Source of the DNA: Hevea brasiliensis
Lineage: Eukaryota; Streptophyta; Magnoliopsida; Malpighiales; Euphorbiaceae
Assembly: GCF_030052815.1 (NCBI RefSeq)
Contig: NC_079510.1
Coordinates: forward strand, 38,782,853 to 38,846,852
Reading direction: 5' to 3'
Length of the DNA stretch: 64,000 nucleotides
A program made the position numbers and the translations under genes. Each line of letters begins with the position of its first letter. Position 1 is the stretch's first letter. Positions 47,635-59,618 of this stretch are shown here, one piece after another. The notes beneath the pieces were generated by a model that had not been told where the DNA came from, made no database searches, and was given only the letters and a program-made list of their open reading frames with translations.

Positions 47635-50600
47635 TAGAGTAATAAGGTGGTATGTTCTCTAGAGTTGTTAACTTTGCTTGCTTCTTCAGGTAGTTCATCC
47701 TTTTGAATAATGATTCTGCTTCCAAGTTATAAACTTCGTAAAGCATGATTGCCACGTGTATCTATACCTTGCTGCTTCCTGGGATGGAGCTGCTACTGGT
47801 AAAGAAATAACAATTCCATTTGTTCTTTTGGGCCATTTACTTAATATCTTGAATTAGGGAAAGAGCTAGAAAATCAAACCACTATAAAATGAAAATTAAA
47901 TGATGTCAGGGGAAGAGAGGGGAAAAAAAGTTTAAGGAGTCCATATATACTAATTATTTTTTCCTATAATAATCCTTAAATATCAATATAACGCAGATTG
48001 ATCTTAAGAAATTGAATTGAATTTTAACATGCTCTTCTGAAATGGCTAGGCCTGCAGTTGACAGAAATACAAATAATAAACCTGACAAGTCATTTGGGCA
48101 GGGTAGAGATGAGTATGCAAAAGATGCCTGAATAGAACAAGGCAACAAGTCTTGGCCCAGGCCACTTGTTTCGCACTATTTTCTCTTTGAATATGGTCCC
48201 CATTCTCCTATCATTGTCCTTTGATTTTGTGTCTCTAGTTCTCATCCTTTGCACTTTGTGCTTCTTTCATTTGATTTTTCCCTATAAATGTTGTCTCTTT
48301 AAGCAGAGTAGATGAACAGCATTTTCACTGAAACTAAGTAATCAATAGTTTACCTGAAAGTAAGATTCTTCTTTCATCATTGTCCTTGTCTTCCATGGAA
48401 TCGAATCCAAGTTGCTTTTTGCTCTGCTCATTAACTAATTATTATAATTGCCATTAACTGTTCCTATGATTTGCTAATAAATATGCTAATCAAGCCAAAA
48501 ACTTTATGCATCAAAATCTAATATTATGCAGGTAATTAATTAATTAATTCCTGCTAAACAAGCACAACAGAACACAGCATACAAGGACAAAAATTGTTTC
48601 CACTTATTTCATTTGAGATTTTCTAAATATATATATTAAGGTTAAAAATACACAATTTATATTTGAATTAATTTAATAATGTAAAATTTTTAGATCTGCT
48701 ATTGATTATTCTGATATAAAGAATTATAGTAATTAAATGGCTGGTAAGAAATTAAATAACAAAAAAACTAATGTTATTTATCTTATCATTGTCATCATGA
48801 GTATTACCAAACCAATGAATTAATAACCTGCATATCTCCTGTTCCTGTTAAAATATTTCAAAGCATATGCATAAAAAATAGTTATATGATGTTACCTGCA
48901 CAAAATCAAGTTAAATGGTCTAGCATTTGGTCGAAAATTTTAATATAGCAATTAAAGTGTCATCGCTACGTCAAAAAATCAGAGCAAAAAAGAAGTCATT
49001 GTCAGATTGAACATCATATGTCTCAGGTTAACTGCATCGAGCAAGTAAGGTTCGAACTATCCAAATGAGTAAAAGAAGGTTTGATTAACCCAGACCAAGT
49101 AAAAAAAATACTTGAACTAGTGAGGCTGAATGAACGATGATAAAACAAGTAGAAACGCTTGTTCGAACAAACTGAGTATCAACCATACCGAATATCATCT
49201 ATACCAATCAATGATCAGGTTGGATTTTTAAGAGAAAATCTCGGGAGATTAGCTAAATATTCAAGATTTTGCAGATAGCTATAACGACTACTTAACTTTT
49301 AGTATATAAATATAAAAAAACAACTATTAATCAAGTATATTTATTTTTTCAAATTGATTATAGAACTATCTATTATTCACTCTATAAATTCTCTATTAGC
49401 ATTTCTAGCATGAGCATTGGAGTGGTTAGTTAATAAGTTACCTACCTCTTTATTTTTTTTACTTGATAGGCTGATTTAACATATTGGAATAATAATCAGA
49501 GACTCCAAACATCATTATACCAAAAGCCATAAACATATATATAAAATTTATAATAGAGTTAAATCAATATAAAAGAAATGTCCAAAAGATATGGTATTTT
49601 AACCAAATTTGGTAATTTTGCTCTAAACTTTTGTATAAGAAATTCCATCTTAGGCATGAGCATGACAATCTTAAACTGACATTTTTCCTAGAAATCAAAA
49701 TTGCTAGTCCCAAAAGTAAATACAGATTTGGCATCATTCACCCTTTACAAAATTTAGTGACAACCTTATCAAAATTAGTGGGTCCAATATATCTAATCAT
49801 ATACAGAATCCAAAGCTGGTTCATCTTTACACGAAACATATGCAAATAGGGATCGAGTGACTGAGTGAGTCAGATGCCAAATCCCAAATATAAAAGAAGA
49901 TTTTCAATATCCAGGATGCATTGGACAACCAACAAACATGCTTACTTGTCTAGACAAAGACAAAAAGAAACATGCAATTCTTGGTTTAATCTTTATGGCC
50001 ATGGGGATCCAATTTATTAGTATTTTTAGCTTGGAACTCTCATGGGATTCTAATTTTAAGGCAATCCTTCTCTTTAAGAACGTGCTTTTGCATTCAAACA
50101 CAGGCTGTCTTGTGGGTAATGGGTCCGCTTTCAAGAGCTTTTTTAGCCTAAAGCCAAGTTCCAATCAGTACTTGAGCACACTGAATATATAATGGATTAA
50201 ATTATTTTTAACAAAATCTCCTTTAAGAAAATATTGGCTGTGAAAATAAAATGTTCCAAGGGAATTTTAGGAATTGAAGAAGAAAAAATCCAGGGTTACA
50301 TTAATCAAACCCAATCAATTCAAATAAAGAGGGAAACCAACCGTCCCATGTGATGGCAAATGCAGCCAATGCCACAAGAATCCCGATGAAAACCCAAAAA
50401 AACCAAACAAAACCTGCATTTTTGTTAAAGAGTGACAGAACAATGACAAAACAAACTTGACAAAATCCTCCGTTCTCCACTTTCTCTCTGCTTCTAGCGC
50501 CTCTGCACAAAAGCCCTCAGTCGCACTCGTCTTTTCTTCTTCTTTCTCCTTAAAAGTCAGACTCCATTAACGCCTCACTTGGTGTAGCAGCAAATGCTTC

Positions 50601-50957
50601 TCTGATCAGTGTCTGTTTGTACTGTCATTTCTTCAACTACCTCCTCCATTATGTACGCCACTTCCATTTGCTAATATCAAGCACACTCATTGTTGGCATT
50701 CATAGCAGAAATTCTTAGCCTTAAAATCTCTCGGTCCCCCTTCTTAAGGTTTTATCTTGTCTCTTCCTTTTCTTAATTGCTTCCTCTACTCTTAAGTTTT
50801 TTGCTTTCTGGGTTTGTTTGTTCTTTGCTTTTCTGAACAGAATCTTAGCTACATTCTTTGGTTCATTAATTTCACTTGTTTGTTCGTTTTCTGTTGTTCT
50901 GTCTCATGTTTCTTGACAAGTTTGCTCAACAGTTTGGCGGTTTTCCTGGAAAAGTGC

Positions 50958-50994
<37 letters not shown>

Positions 50995-51316
50995 GATAGA
51001 ACTATTGTTTCTTGTGTTTCCCTTGTCATTTAGCTAAGATTTCAGATTCTTTCCTCAAATTTGGTTTATTAAAAGAGAAGTCAGTAACGGTTTGATGGGT
51101 GTTTAGGTACGGCCATAGCATATTTGAAGCCTAAATTTTCCTGAAGTCTCTTCTTGGGCTTGTTTGGATTCAAGGAAAACTTCACTTTTTAGGTGTGGCA
51201 GAGTTCTCTTCTAATGGTTCTGCGTCTTTGTCTCTTGCATTCATTTGTCTTCTTGGGGTTTTCTTCACCTCAGTGAAAGTTACGTTCTGGTGCTTGGAAT
51301 TAGTCCTCATTCCTCA
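47635..51316. other. Intergenic DNA and 5' leader of the receptor-kinase gene
   Basis: No gene is supported between the LINE and about 50.5 kb. Short frames on both strands lack recognisable motifs. From about 50530 the sequence becomes CT-rich and likely contains the promoter and untranslated leader of the LRR gene, possibly with a leader intron. A TA array is at 50963-50991. Exact transcript start and leader splice sites cannot be fixed by eye. Confidence 0.5.
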
Positions 51317-54300
51317 ATGTGGCGGTCAAACTGGTTTCTCATACTATATCTTTCATGGTTTTTATGTATCCCTAGCACCCAGGAGTTACAAACCCATCCG
51401 CCTCAACTTCTACTACAGCTGAGGAAGCATTTGGAGTACCCTTCACAATTGGATATTTGGGGAAGTTACAACGGAGACATCTGCAACCTGTCTTCAACTT
51501 TACATATGAGCGTCGTTTGCGAGGACAATTTCATTATTGAGCTAAAAATTAAGGGAGATAAGGTTGTTACGGTCAGTGAGTTCAATGGGTTTGCAATTCC
51601 TAATCAGACTTTATCTGAGAGTTTCTCAATCGATTCTTTTGTTACCACACTGACAAGATTAACCAGCTTGAGGGTTGTTAGCTTAGTGTCTTTGGGGATA
51701 TGGGGGCCACTTCCTGATAAGATTCATAGGCTATATTCGCTTGAAGTTTTGGACTTGAGCTCAAATTTTATGTTTGGTTCAGTTCCTCCTCAGTTATCAA
51801 GAATGGTTAAGCTTAATTCTATAACATTAGATGGGAATTATTTCAATGGATCTCTCCCCGATTGGTTGGATTCGTTGTCTAATCTCACTGTTCTGAGCTT
51901 GAGGAATAACCGGTTTAAGAGTCAGTTACCTTCATCAATATGCAGAATCACAACATTGACTGATATTGCCTTGTCTCACAATCAGCTTACTGGTAAATTG
52001 CCTGATTTGAGTACCTTAACCAGCCTGCAAATGTTGGATTTAAGAGAGAACAAGCTAGATTCTGACTTACCTGCGATGCCTGAAGGGTTAATTACAATTC
52101 TCCTAAGCAATAACTCCTTCTCAGGAAACATTCCTGCTCAATTTGGTCATTTGAGTAAGCTTCAACATCTTGATTTGTCCTTAAATCATCTCAGTGGAAC
52201 ACCTCCATCTTCCTTATTCTCATTGCCAAATATCAGGTATTTGAACTTAGCTTCCAACGTTCTCATTGGATCCATTCCAAACAGTCTTAGTTGTGGTAGC
52301 AACCTGGGGTTTGTCGATATCTCTTCAAACAAGTTAATCGGTGGGCTTCCCTCTTGCTTGGACGGTATGTCAAATAAGAGAGCGGTAAAATTTGGTGGGA
52401 ATTGTTTGTCCGTTGGTTCCCAAAATCAGCTTCAAGAGTCCTACTGTGAGACAGCCAATATAGAGTCAAAGCAATCAAGAGGTAGAATGGTAGGAATATT
52501 AGTCGCAGTCGTTACAGGAACAGTTCTTGTTTTGGTGCTTTTGGCGTTAGGGGTTCTGTTGTTGTGCAGAAGAAATCGTTCCGGAAGAACATTTGAACAA
52601 AATATTTTTTCCAAGGTTGTGCAAGATAATTCTACTACTGGAGTTTCCTCTGAAGTTCTTGCAAATGCCAGTAAGTTTTACAATGCTTATTTCTTCTTCA
52701 GGAATGTTCAAACATTTACGTGTAACCTGTTTCTTTCTTTTCCTTTTAGGATTCATTGCTCAAGCAGCCAAGCTAGGCACACAAGGTGCCCCTGCATGCC
52801 GTGTTTTTGCCTTGGAAGAGTTGATGGAAGCCACAAACAACTTTGATTCATTAACATTTATGGGTGAAGGCTCTAATGGAAAGGTACTTCTCAAGAACTC
52901 AAACATGGTTGGAAAATTTGGTGGTCAGGTATTTATTATTGCACTTGTTATCATGAGTTGCACATAGCACCTAGTTTTGGACTTTCATCCGGTTCTGAAG
53001 TTCAACTTCTTTTTCTCTGCCTTGTAGTTTTGTAAATTAAAATAAATAACGCCTTATGTTACTGCAAGTGTCAATATGCTAGAACTAACATCTCTAAAAT
53101 AAGTTTTCTTGTCAGGCACCTTTTGCTTTATTCAATTATCAGTTGGAATAATAGTTGAGGCAATTTTTTTATCAACACAAATTTTAGTGTCCATCTCCCA
53201 TGGCATCCTCATTTCAATCTATTCCTTTTTATGTCAGATGTACAGAGGCAGGTTGGAGAATGGAACCTATGTTGCTATACGGTCTCTGACTTTGTTGAAG
53301 AAACACTCCATTCAAAATCTTAAACTTCGTCTGGATTTACTTTCAAAGCTTCATCATCCACACTTGGTTGGTCTGGTGGGTTACTGCATTGACAACAGTG
53401 GACAAGATGATTCTGTTGGAATCAAAGTCTTCCTTATCTATGAATATGTGTCTAATGGAAATTATCATGCCTATCTGTCAGGTCAGTTTCTGAGGAGCAC
53501 AGAATCAAAATATGTTGATAGTTGCAAACATCCTTTGTTGCTATAAATGTGCATGTATTTGTGCGTTTGAGGGAGAGAGATGGTTCTTAAGGATTCACAA
53601 CCTTTAATTCTGCTCTGATCTGTCTGTCTGTCTCTCTTTTTGATTTGTTGGTTTGGTTGCATGGTCTACATGCAGAAACTTGCCCAGAGAAATTCCTTAA
53701 GTGGTCAGACAGACTGGTGATTGTTATTGGTGTTGCCAAGGCAGTGCATTTTCTACATACTGGGGTGATTCCTGGTACTTTTAACAATCGACTGAAGACA
53801 AATAACATATTGCTTGATGAGCATCGAATTGGAAAACTGAGTGACTATGGCCTGGCTGTAATCACAGATGAAATTGAAAAAATTGAGGTATTCTGACAGC
53901 TAATGATATTAACCATTAAAATTCGCACTAGTGCTTCCAAGTGACTATTCTAATGGCTTTAATATGTGCTGTAGGTAAAGGGAGAGGCCCCAAAATCACG
54001 GTATGGATTTTTCTTTGGTTAATTTTTATAGAAGTTTTTAGTAGAATGCACAAAAAAAGTGGTTTTCACATTATTTTTTAAGATTAGAAAGTTTGTTTGC
54101 TGGGTCCTTAGAACTAATTGTCATTATTCTACATAAGCCATAGGTAGAAATTCTAAAAAGAGTGAATTACAAGCGGACAGCAAATGGATAAGTTCTGCTC
54201 CGTTTGACATTGAGTTTCAAGATCAAAAAAGCCTTTTTAAAAAAAAGCATAATTTTAGATGTTGTTTAGTTATTTTAGTATTGTTATTGTTAAAACATAT

Positions 54301-55729
54301 CAAATTTTATTTTTAATTAATTTTTAATATTCTCTAACTAACATATTTAAGAAATTGCTTTTCTCAACAGTGGTTTTAACGGTAATGCCAAACAGACCAC
54401 GTCTATAAGCAGAGAAAACAAACGCTTAATGAAATTTCTATGGTTGATAGGCATTCTTAAATTTATCACCATGGCAACAAGTGATTCATTCTAATATTGC
54501 CACCATCATTGTTGATGTTGTTGGTTCCCTCACTCCTTCCATTCATCATATCTAGGATTTGTGCCACTGATGCTGTTACCTAGTTCAGTACTTCTGACGA
54601 CCTCCAAATGACACCATTGGTGCCTTGCCACTGCCAGCAACCTAGTATCATTATCACAATACTCACTCTAGCTGAACTGTTTATTGTTCCACCATTGCTT
54701 CCTTTGAATTATTTCTCATAATTCATAGTTGTTATATTCGCTGCTATGTACCCAGTAGGGTAGCTTTATCTTCTCAGAGACAAGAACAACCAGGATAATA
54801 GCTAAAGATGATCAAGCTAGCAAAACTTGTAAATGCTTAGGTCAAATAAGAAATAATAATTACAAAGTGTTTTAAGATTCCTTAACTGTTATCATGCTGT
54901 TATAACCTGTTTAATAGTTTTTTGCATCCTTTTCTGCTGATATAGGACAAACTTAGAGGATGATGTTTACAACTTTGGGTTTATACTACTCGAATCGCTT
55001 GTTGGTCCTATAGTAACAGGGAAAGGAGAAGCATTTCTACTGAATGAAATGGTATGCTAAAAAGCTCTTACACATTTGAATATCCAATTTGTGAACATTG
55101 TCAATCTGTGGCATTTCTGGTTCTTAAACTATTTCTCTTATAACTTTTATAATCCAGCTTAGTGTTAAGTTCCAGACTACTCTCTATTTTCCATTTCTCT
55201 GAAGTTTCTTACATCCAAAACAGCCCCTTAAACAAATTTCCTGGCCAATTCAGTTTTCTTTCTCATTAAAAATGCACATTGAGATTTTTTTTTTTAAAAA
55301 AAAATTTCTCTCTCAAATTCAACTTTATTGTTACAGATATCTCAAATTGGATCATTGTTATCCTCTCTTCCATATTAACTGGGATTCATGAAAATGCTAC
55401 AAACTCTCTCTAAAATGAATATAAAAGATCACATAACTTGTTTTATTACATATTTATTTAGCTTGGGATAGTATACCTCTGACTCCTGGTGCCATGAATT
55501 GCAGGCATCCTTTGGCAGCCAGGATGGTCGAAGACGTATTGTGGACCCAATTGTTTTAACCACATGCTCACAGGAGTCATTATCAATTGTGGTTTCTATC
55601 ACAAGCAAATGCCTATCTCCGGAGCCTTCAACTCGTCCTTCTTTTGAGGATGTTCTCTGGAACTTACAGTATGCATCTCAAGTCCAGGCTGCAGCTGATT
55701 CCGATCAAAAATCAGATTCCACATCATAG
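51317..55729 (+). CDS. LRR receptor-like pseudokinase (At3g03770-type), seven coding exons
   Basis: Spliced by GT/AG and reading-frame continuity: 51317-52670, 52750-52883, 53238-53481, 53676-53887, 53975-54000, 54946-55051, 55505-55729. The total is 2301 nt, 766 codons plus stop. The ATG at 51317 starts a hydrophobic signal peptide (MWRSNWFLILYLSWF). Residues about 35-90 are the N-terminal LRR cap, about 110-350 hold leucine-rich repeats, 391-416 a transmembrane helix followed by CRRNR, and about 465-750 a kinase-like domain. Catalytic residues are lost: the beta-3 Lys of VAIK is Arg511, and HRD is NNR (614-616). DFG is DYG (634-636), keeping its Asp. It should sit in the plasma membrane and signal without, or with very weak, phosphotransfer, like the plant group annotated 'probable inactive LRR receptor-like protein kinase At3g03770'. 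The ligand is unknown. Confidence 0.92.
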
Positions 55730-58427
55730 TCATAATTTTACAAGCAGATTATAAAACTCCAGCAAAAATCTTGATTAGGAAATTAATCCTGCGTGAGAGG
55801 GCATTATAAGCACCTGAGGTAGGCATAAGTTTGGGTAGCTTTATCAGATTGAATTTGACATTATATTAAAATTTGATAAATTTTCATTTGAAATACAAGC
55901 CTAGGAAAAAAGAAATGTCAAAAATTTCCATTATGTAATTTGTAAATCATCCTTCAGAACTTGTACACAAGCTCAGCCATACTGTTATGTCATATGGAGT
56001 ATACAGGTCATCAGAAACAACCAGTTTACTTGTGTCTTAAGTGAAAAGCTTTTGATGTAACCTAGCAGAAGCCTTCATTGTTTCATCATTGGAGGTGAAT
56101 TGTTCTTGAACTTGCTTTCAGATGCATACAAAGATCTCAAACCTTGGTGGTTTCTGACACGAGATTTCTTTACCTTTCCCTGCAAAGTAATGGGTCGCCA
56201 TTAGAGAACTGTGTCTCACATGCTTCATTTTGCCCTATCAATTTGCTCTACCTAACCAAAGCCCATCATCCCACTCATTTACTGGGGCCTAAATGAGTGG
56301 AAAATGAATGAAATCCTAAATGGGACCTCTCTGTGTTTTAGGAGCAAACAATACATATAAAGCACAGGTGGGCTAGTGGTTGAAACTGAAGTTTAAGGTT
56401 CCCCCTTCAAGTACAAGTCTTTCTGGAAGATGGGATCAAGCATGTAGGATTTTAGAAACATTATGTATGATGGCTGTTGTTGATAGGTGTCAGAAAGAAG
56501 ACCTCTCTGAAGCTTTAAAAATATTAAAGTATAAAATTTTAAAAGTACATTCTTTAAATTGTATAATATTGTTATAAATGCTCGCACATAATAAATAATA
56601 ATTCAATTTCTTATAATACCTAAATTTATTAATTGTTATAAAAAAATAAATTATTCATAATTATAATAAGAATAAAATTATTATTACATGTAAATTAATT
56701 TAATTGAAGATAATCAATTTTGTTTACCATTTTTTTTTCTCATGTAACTTAAATTTTGTTTACCATCTTATTTTGTACATTATATTATGTGAATATTAAA
56801 GCAACAAATTTTATTTAATTTCTTATTTTTTTGGTATAGTACTAATATTTTGTGAAAATATAATTTCAAAATTTTATTTTTTTTACGTGTACAAATTAAT
56901 ATAAATTTTTATGTGAGCATATATGGGTGTTGTCTCAGAATGCTAATTAAGCTAACATCCTGCATGCATGACGCTTCCCATTAATTGATATCCAACCCTC
57001 TTCCGTAATTTAGTTTATTAGCACCATTTTCTAGTAATTTAAATTGCACAATACCTATGTACGTTTAAAATTTAATACTTTTAAAAATATAGAATTAATA
57101 TCTTTTTAAAATAATTACAATATAAATTTTCATTAATAAATACGGCTAAAATTTCAAATTTTATTTTTTTTTAATTTATAAAACTAACATATTTTTTAAA
57201 AAATTATATTATATATTTTCATTAGCATTTTTATGAGAGTTACCCTACACACCATTTTAATTAGCGTTTTGTTTTAATATACTATTTTGACTTGTATTAA
57301 TTCACACCATTTTTTGGTAAATTCAATTATACAATACACTTATATGAAAAAAAAATCTCTTGAAACCCTACCTGAAAATAAAAATACATTAAAATATACA
57401 GTTACCAAATCTGGAGTTGTCCCAGAATATTAATAAAATTTGCAACCTCTGATCATCTCATGGATGGAGACATTTCAACTCTCTCTTTCTCTATTATTGA
57501 AAAACCATCTTTTGGTTTCGATTTCCCATTAACAACGTTATCAAGAACAATGAAAATCATATGTAAGCCCTAAGAATATCTAAAGATGTAAGCGTACTGT
57601 ATCTTTTCATGGCGGATGGTGCAATTTGGTGACGGGATAAGCCACTCACAACCTCCTCCTCCTCCTTTCTTAGCTGATATGAAACCAATTGATTACAATA
57701 AAATCAATTAATTTAACTCTTCAAGAGAATAATAAAAACCTATTAAAAATATTTGAATATATTGTTTGAGCTTTCTGATCTGAGCCCAAATTTTCAGTCC
57801 AAATCCTAGACCCAGAAAAAAACGGCTCTTTCTCACCCCGGTCTGTGCTGATGGTGCAGCGTGGGCTCCACTTTCGACCTATAAGGCGATGACAAAGCGA
57901 GAGCAAATTGGTGACGCACAGCACAATAGCGTCGACGAATATAGCCAACCGAGCCGGAAAAGGACGCAACAATTGTAAAATCCACGCGCGCTAAAAACAA
58001 GTGATGGGGGGTCTGTTCGAGACGAGTTAGGAACTCTACTTAACTCAGCCATAACCCATAAGTGCCCAAACGGTAACCACGTGGGCCCCGAGTTCAACTG
58101 GCAGCGAAGCTGTCCCACACCCAGCCATTTTATGATTGGAAGGTGCATTCACGTTCTAAGAATGCGAGTAGTATTTTCACCTCTGACGGATTAAATAATG
58201 TTGTTAATTTAAATGATCGTGTGGGGAACCGATTCCGTCGAGGCATGGCTCTTCGTTCTCAAAACAACCACAGAAACGACAAAATTCCTGCCAAAACGAA
58301 ACCGTATTGTCAGCGAATTTTTTTCCTTGGAAACACGCACTTTTTGACGTAAATCTGCTTTTGCCTTTATTTATTTTATTTTTTCTATTTTTATTATTAC
58401 AAGACATTCACTCTTGCTTGCTCGCTC
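55730..58427. other. Intergenic region between the two genes
   Basis: 55730-56100 probably holds the 3' untranslated region of the LRR gene. 56580-57440 is AT-rich without features. 57640-58160 is notably GC-richer and promoter-like, with CACGTG at 58078-58083 inside CCACGTGGGCCCC. No gene is recognised on either strand. Confidence 0.5.
58077..58090 (+). promoter_or_regulatory. G-box/ABRE-like and GGGCCC motif in promoter of the NT-C2 gene
   Basis: ACCACGTGGGCCCC combines a CACGTG core (bound by bZIP/bHLH factors) with GTGGGCCC (TCP/site II-like). It lies about 350-500 bp upstream of the probable leader exon. Its functional role is an inference from motif identity. Confidence 0.4.
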
Positions 58428-58457
58428 ACTCACTCACTCACTTACTCACTTACTCAC
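58425..58457 (+). repeat. (CTCA)n/(CTTA)n microsatellite in the 5' leader
   Basis: Repeated CTCA, with two CTTA variants, just upstream of or in the likely leader exon of the NT-C2 gene. CT-rich repeats are common in plant 5' leaders. Confidence 0.7.
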
Positions 58458-58600
58458 GGGGCTCTTTCTGACGCCCACAGACTTTCTCTGTCTCACAGAT
58501 ACTAAAAATCTCGTTTATTTTCTTCACTGAAAACAGAAAATCCGAAACGGAACATCTCATTTCTTGCATTTCTCCGATTTCTCGGCCTCTAGTTTCGGAG

Positions 58601-59537
58601 GTAAAAAAACAGAGAAGAATGGTCTCGTTTGATGTTTGCTATGTGAAGTGGAGGTTTTGTATTAATGTGTTGGTTTTTGTTAATTTTTGATGGGCTGCAT
58701 TATATTATCTCTGCTAGTTCAAGATCCAAGTTTTGCCTTTTATGCATAAAATTTCGTTAGCTTAATCAAGATCTAGTGAAATCCGATTCCAAGTAACTGA
58801 GAAACTTGCTGCCGGCACTTCTCTTTTTGGGATGAATTCTACTCAGATTGTTAAGATGAGCTTTGGAAAGACTGTTTCTTTTAGCTATTAGAGCTCTTTT
58901 TTCAGTAGATTTTCTGTTCTATTGTTCTTTACATTTGTGTTTAAGGAGCTTAAAGTCATGTACTTGCTTTAGCTCTTTTTCTTTCATGTATTGTTTGAAG
59001 AGCTTACGCGGTAGCTATCTTCTTGGTTACTGTGTACTATGCTATGATGTTTGCTGCTTTCTAGAATGTGAAGGCATTTATTACTCTGCTTGCCTTTTCC
59101 CTTTTTCGCAACAAAATTCTGCTGTCTAGATTAGTTACTTTTAGGTGTGGATTTTATCTTTAATGAGTCCATAGTGTTGGCTTAACCTCATGTTTCAGCT
59201 GTTTGGTTGCTGAGAAATGCAGGGAAAGGGAAGATGAACGAAGTTTCAGTGTTATTTTATTTTTGGGTTTTGAATGAAATAAGGCAAGTAGTTGTGCAGA
59301 GCTCAGTTTGAAGTGGGATTTGTCATTTTCTCTGTTATAATTTATTGTCATTTGAAGTTCTGGAGACTTTTCTTTCACATTTTTCAGTAATCAAATGAAG
59401 AAACCTATTTTACTTTACACCTTGAAACATTGCGGCGTTTGATTCTGATTTTGCCATCTATTTGTTAGATTTTTAGTTCTGATTCAAGTTTTCTATAGTG
59501 AATTTACGTGCATGTGGATTTTGCTTGTGGACTGCAG
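58601..59537 (+). other. Probable 5'-UTR intron of the NT-C2 gene
   Basis: TTTCGGAG|GTAAAAAA at 58600/58601 is a good donor and GTGGACTGCAG|GAATT at 59537/59538 a good acceptor. About 80 nt of leader then precede the ATG at 59619. The interval has no coding frame and is T-rich as plant introns are. Inferred without transcript data. Confidence 0.55.
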
Positions 59538-59618
59538 GAATTTATATGCCTAGTAATTCAGTATCCACACACACGTTGATACGGTTTACTTTTGGTGGAA
59601 TACAAGTACTACTCCAAA

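Noticed and set aside
47690..47765. Short minus-strand frame (MLYEVYNLEAES-like) right of the LINE
   Set aside because: About 40 codons, no family recognised and no flanking exons; not enough to call a gene or to attach it to the protoporphyrinogen oxidase remnant.
49630..50192. Small frames on both strands
   Set aside because: Mutually overlapping, no motifs and atypical composition for coding DNA; treated as intergenic.
50301..50510. 69-residue minus-strand frame with a hydrophobic helix
   Set aside because: Overlaps the presumed promoter/leader of the LRR gene on the opposite strand; no homologue recognised. The hydrophobicity can come from the T-rich sequence.
51195..51316. Earlier ATGs as start of the LRR gene (51195 in another frame, 51245 in frame)
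   Set aside because: Start at 51317 gives a clean signal peptide directly followed by the mature N-terminus; the 51195 frame stops at 51422 without LRR sequence.
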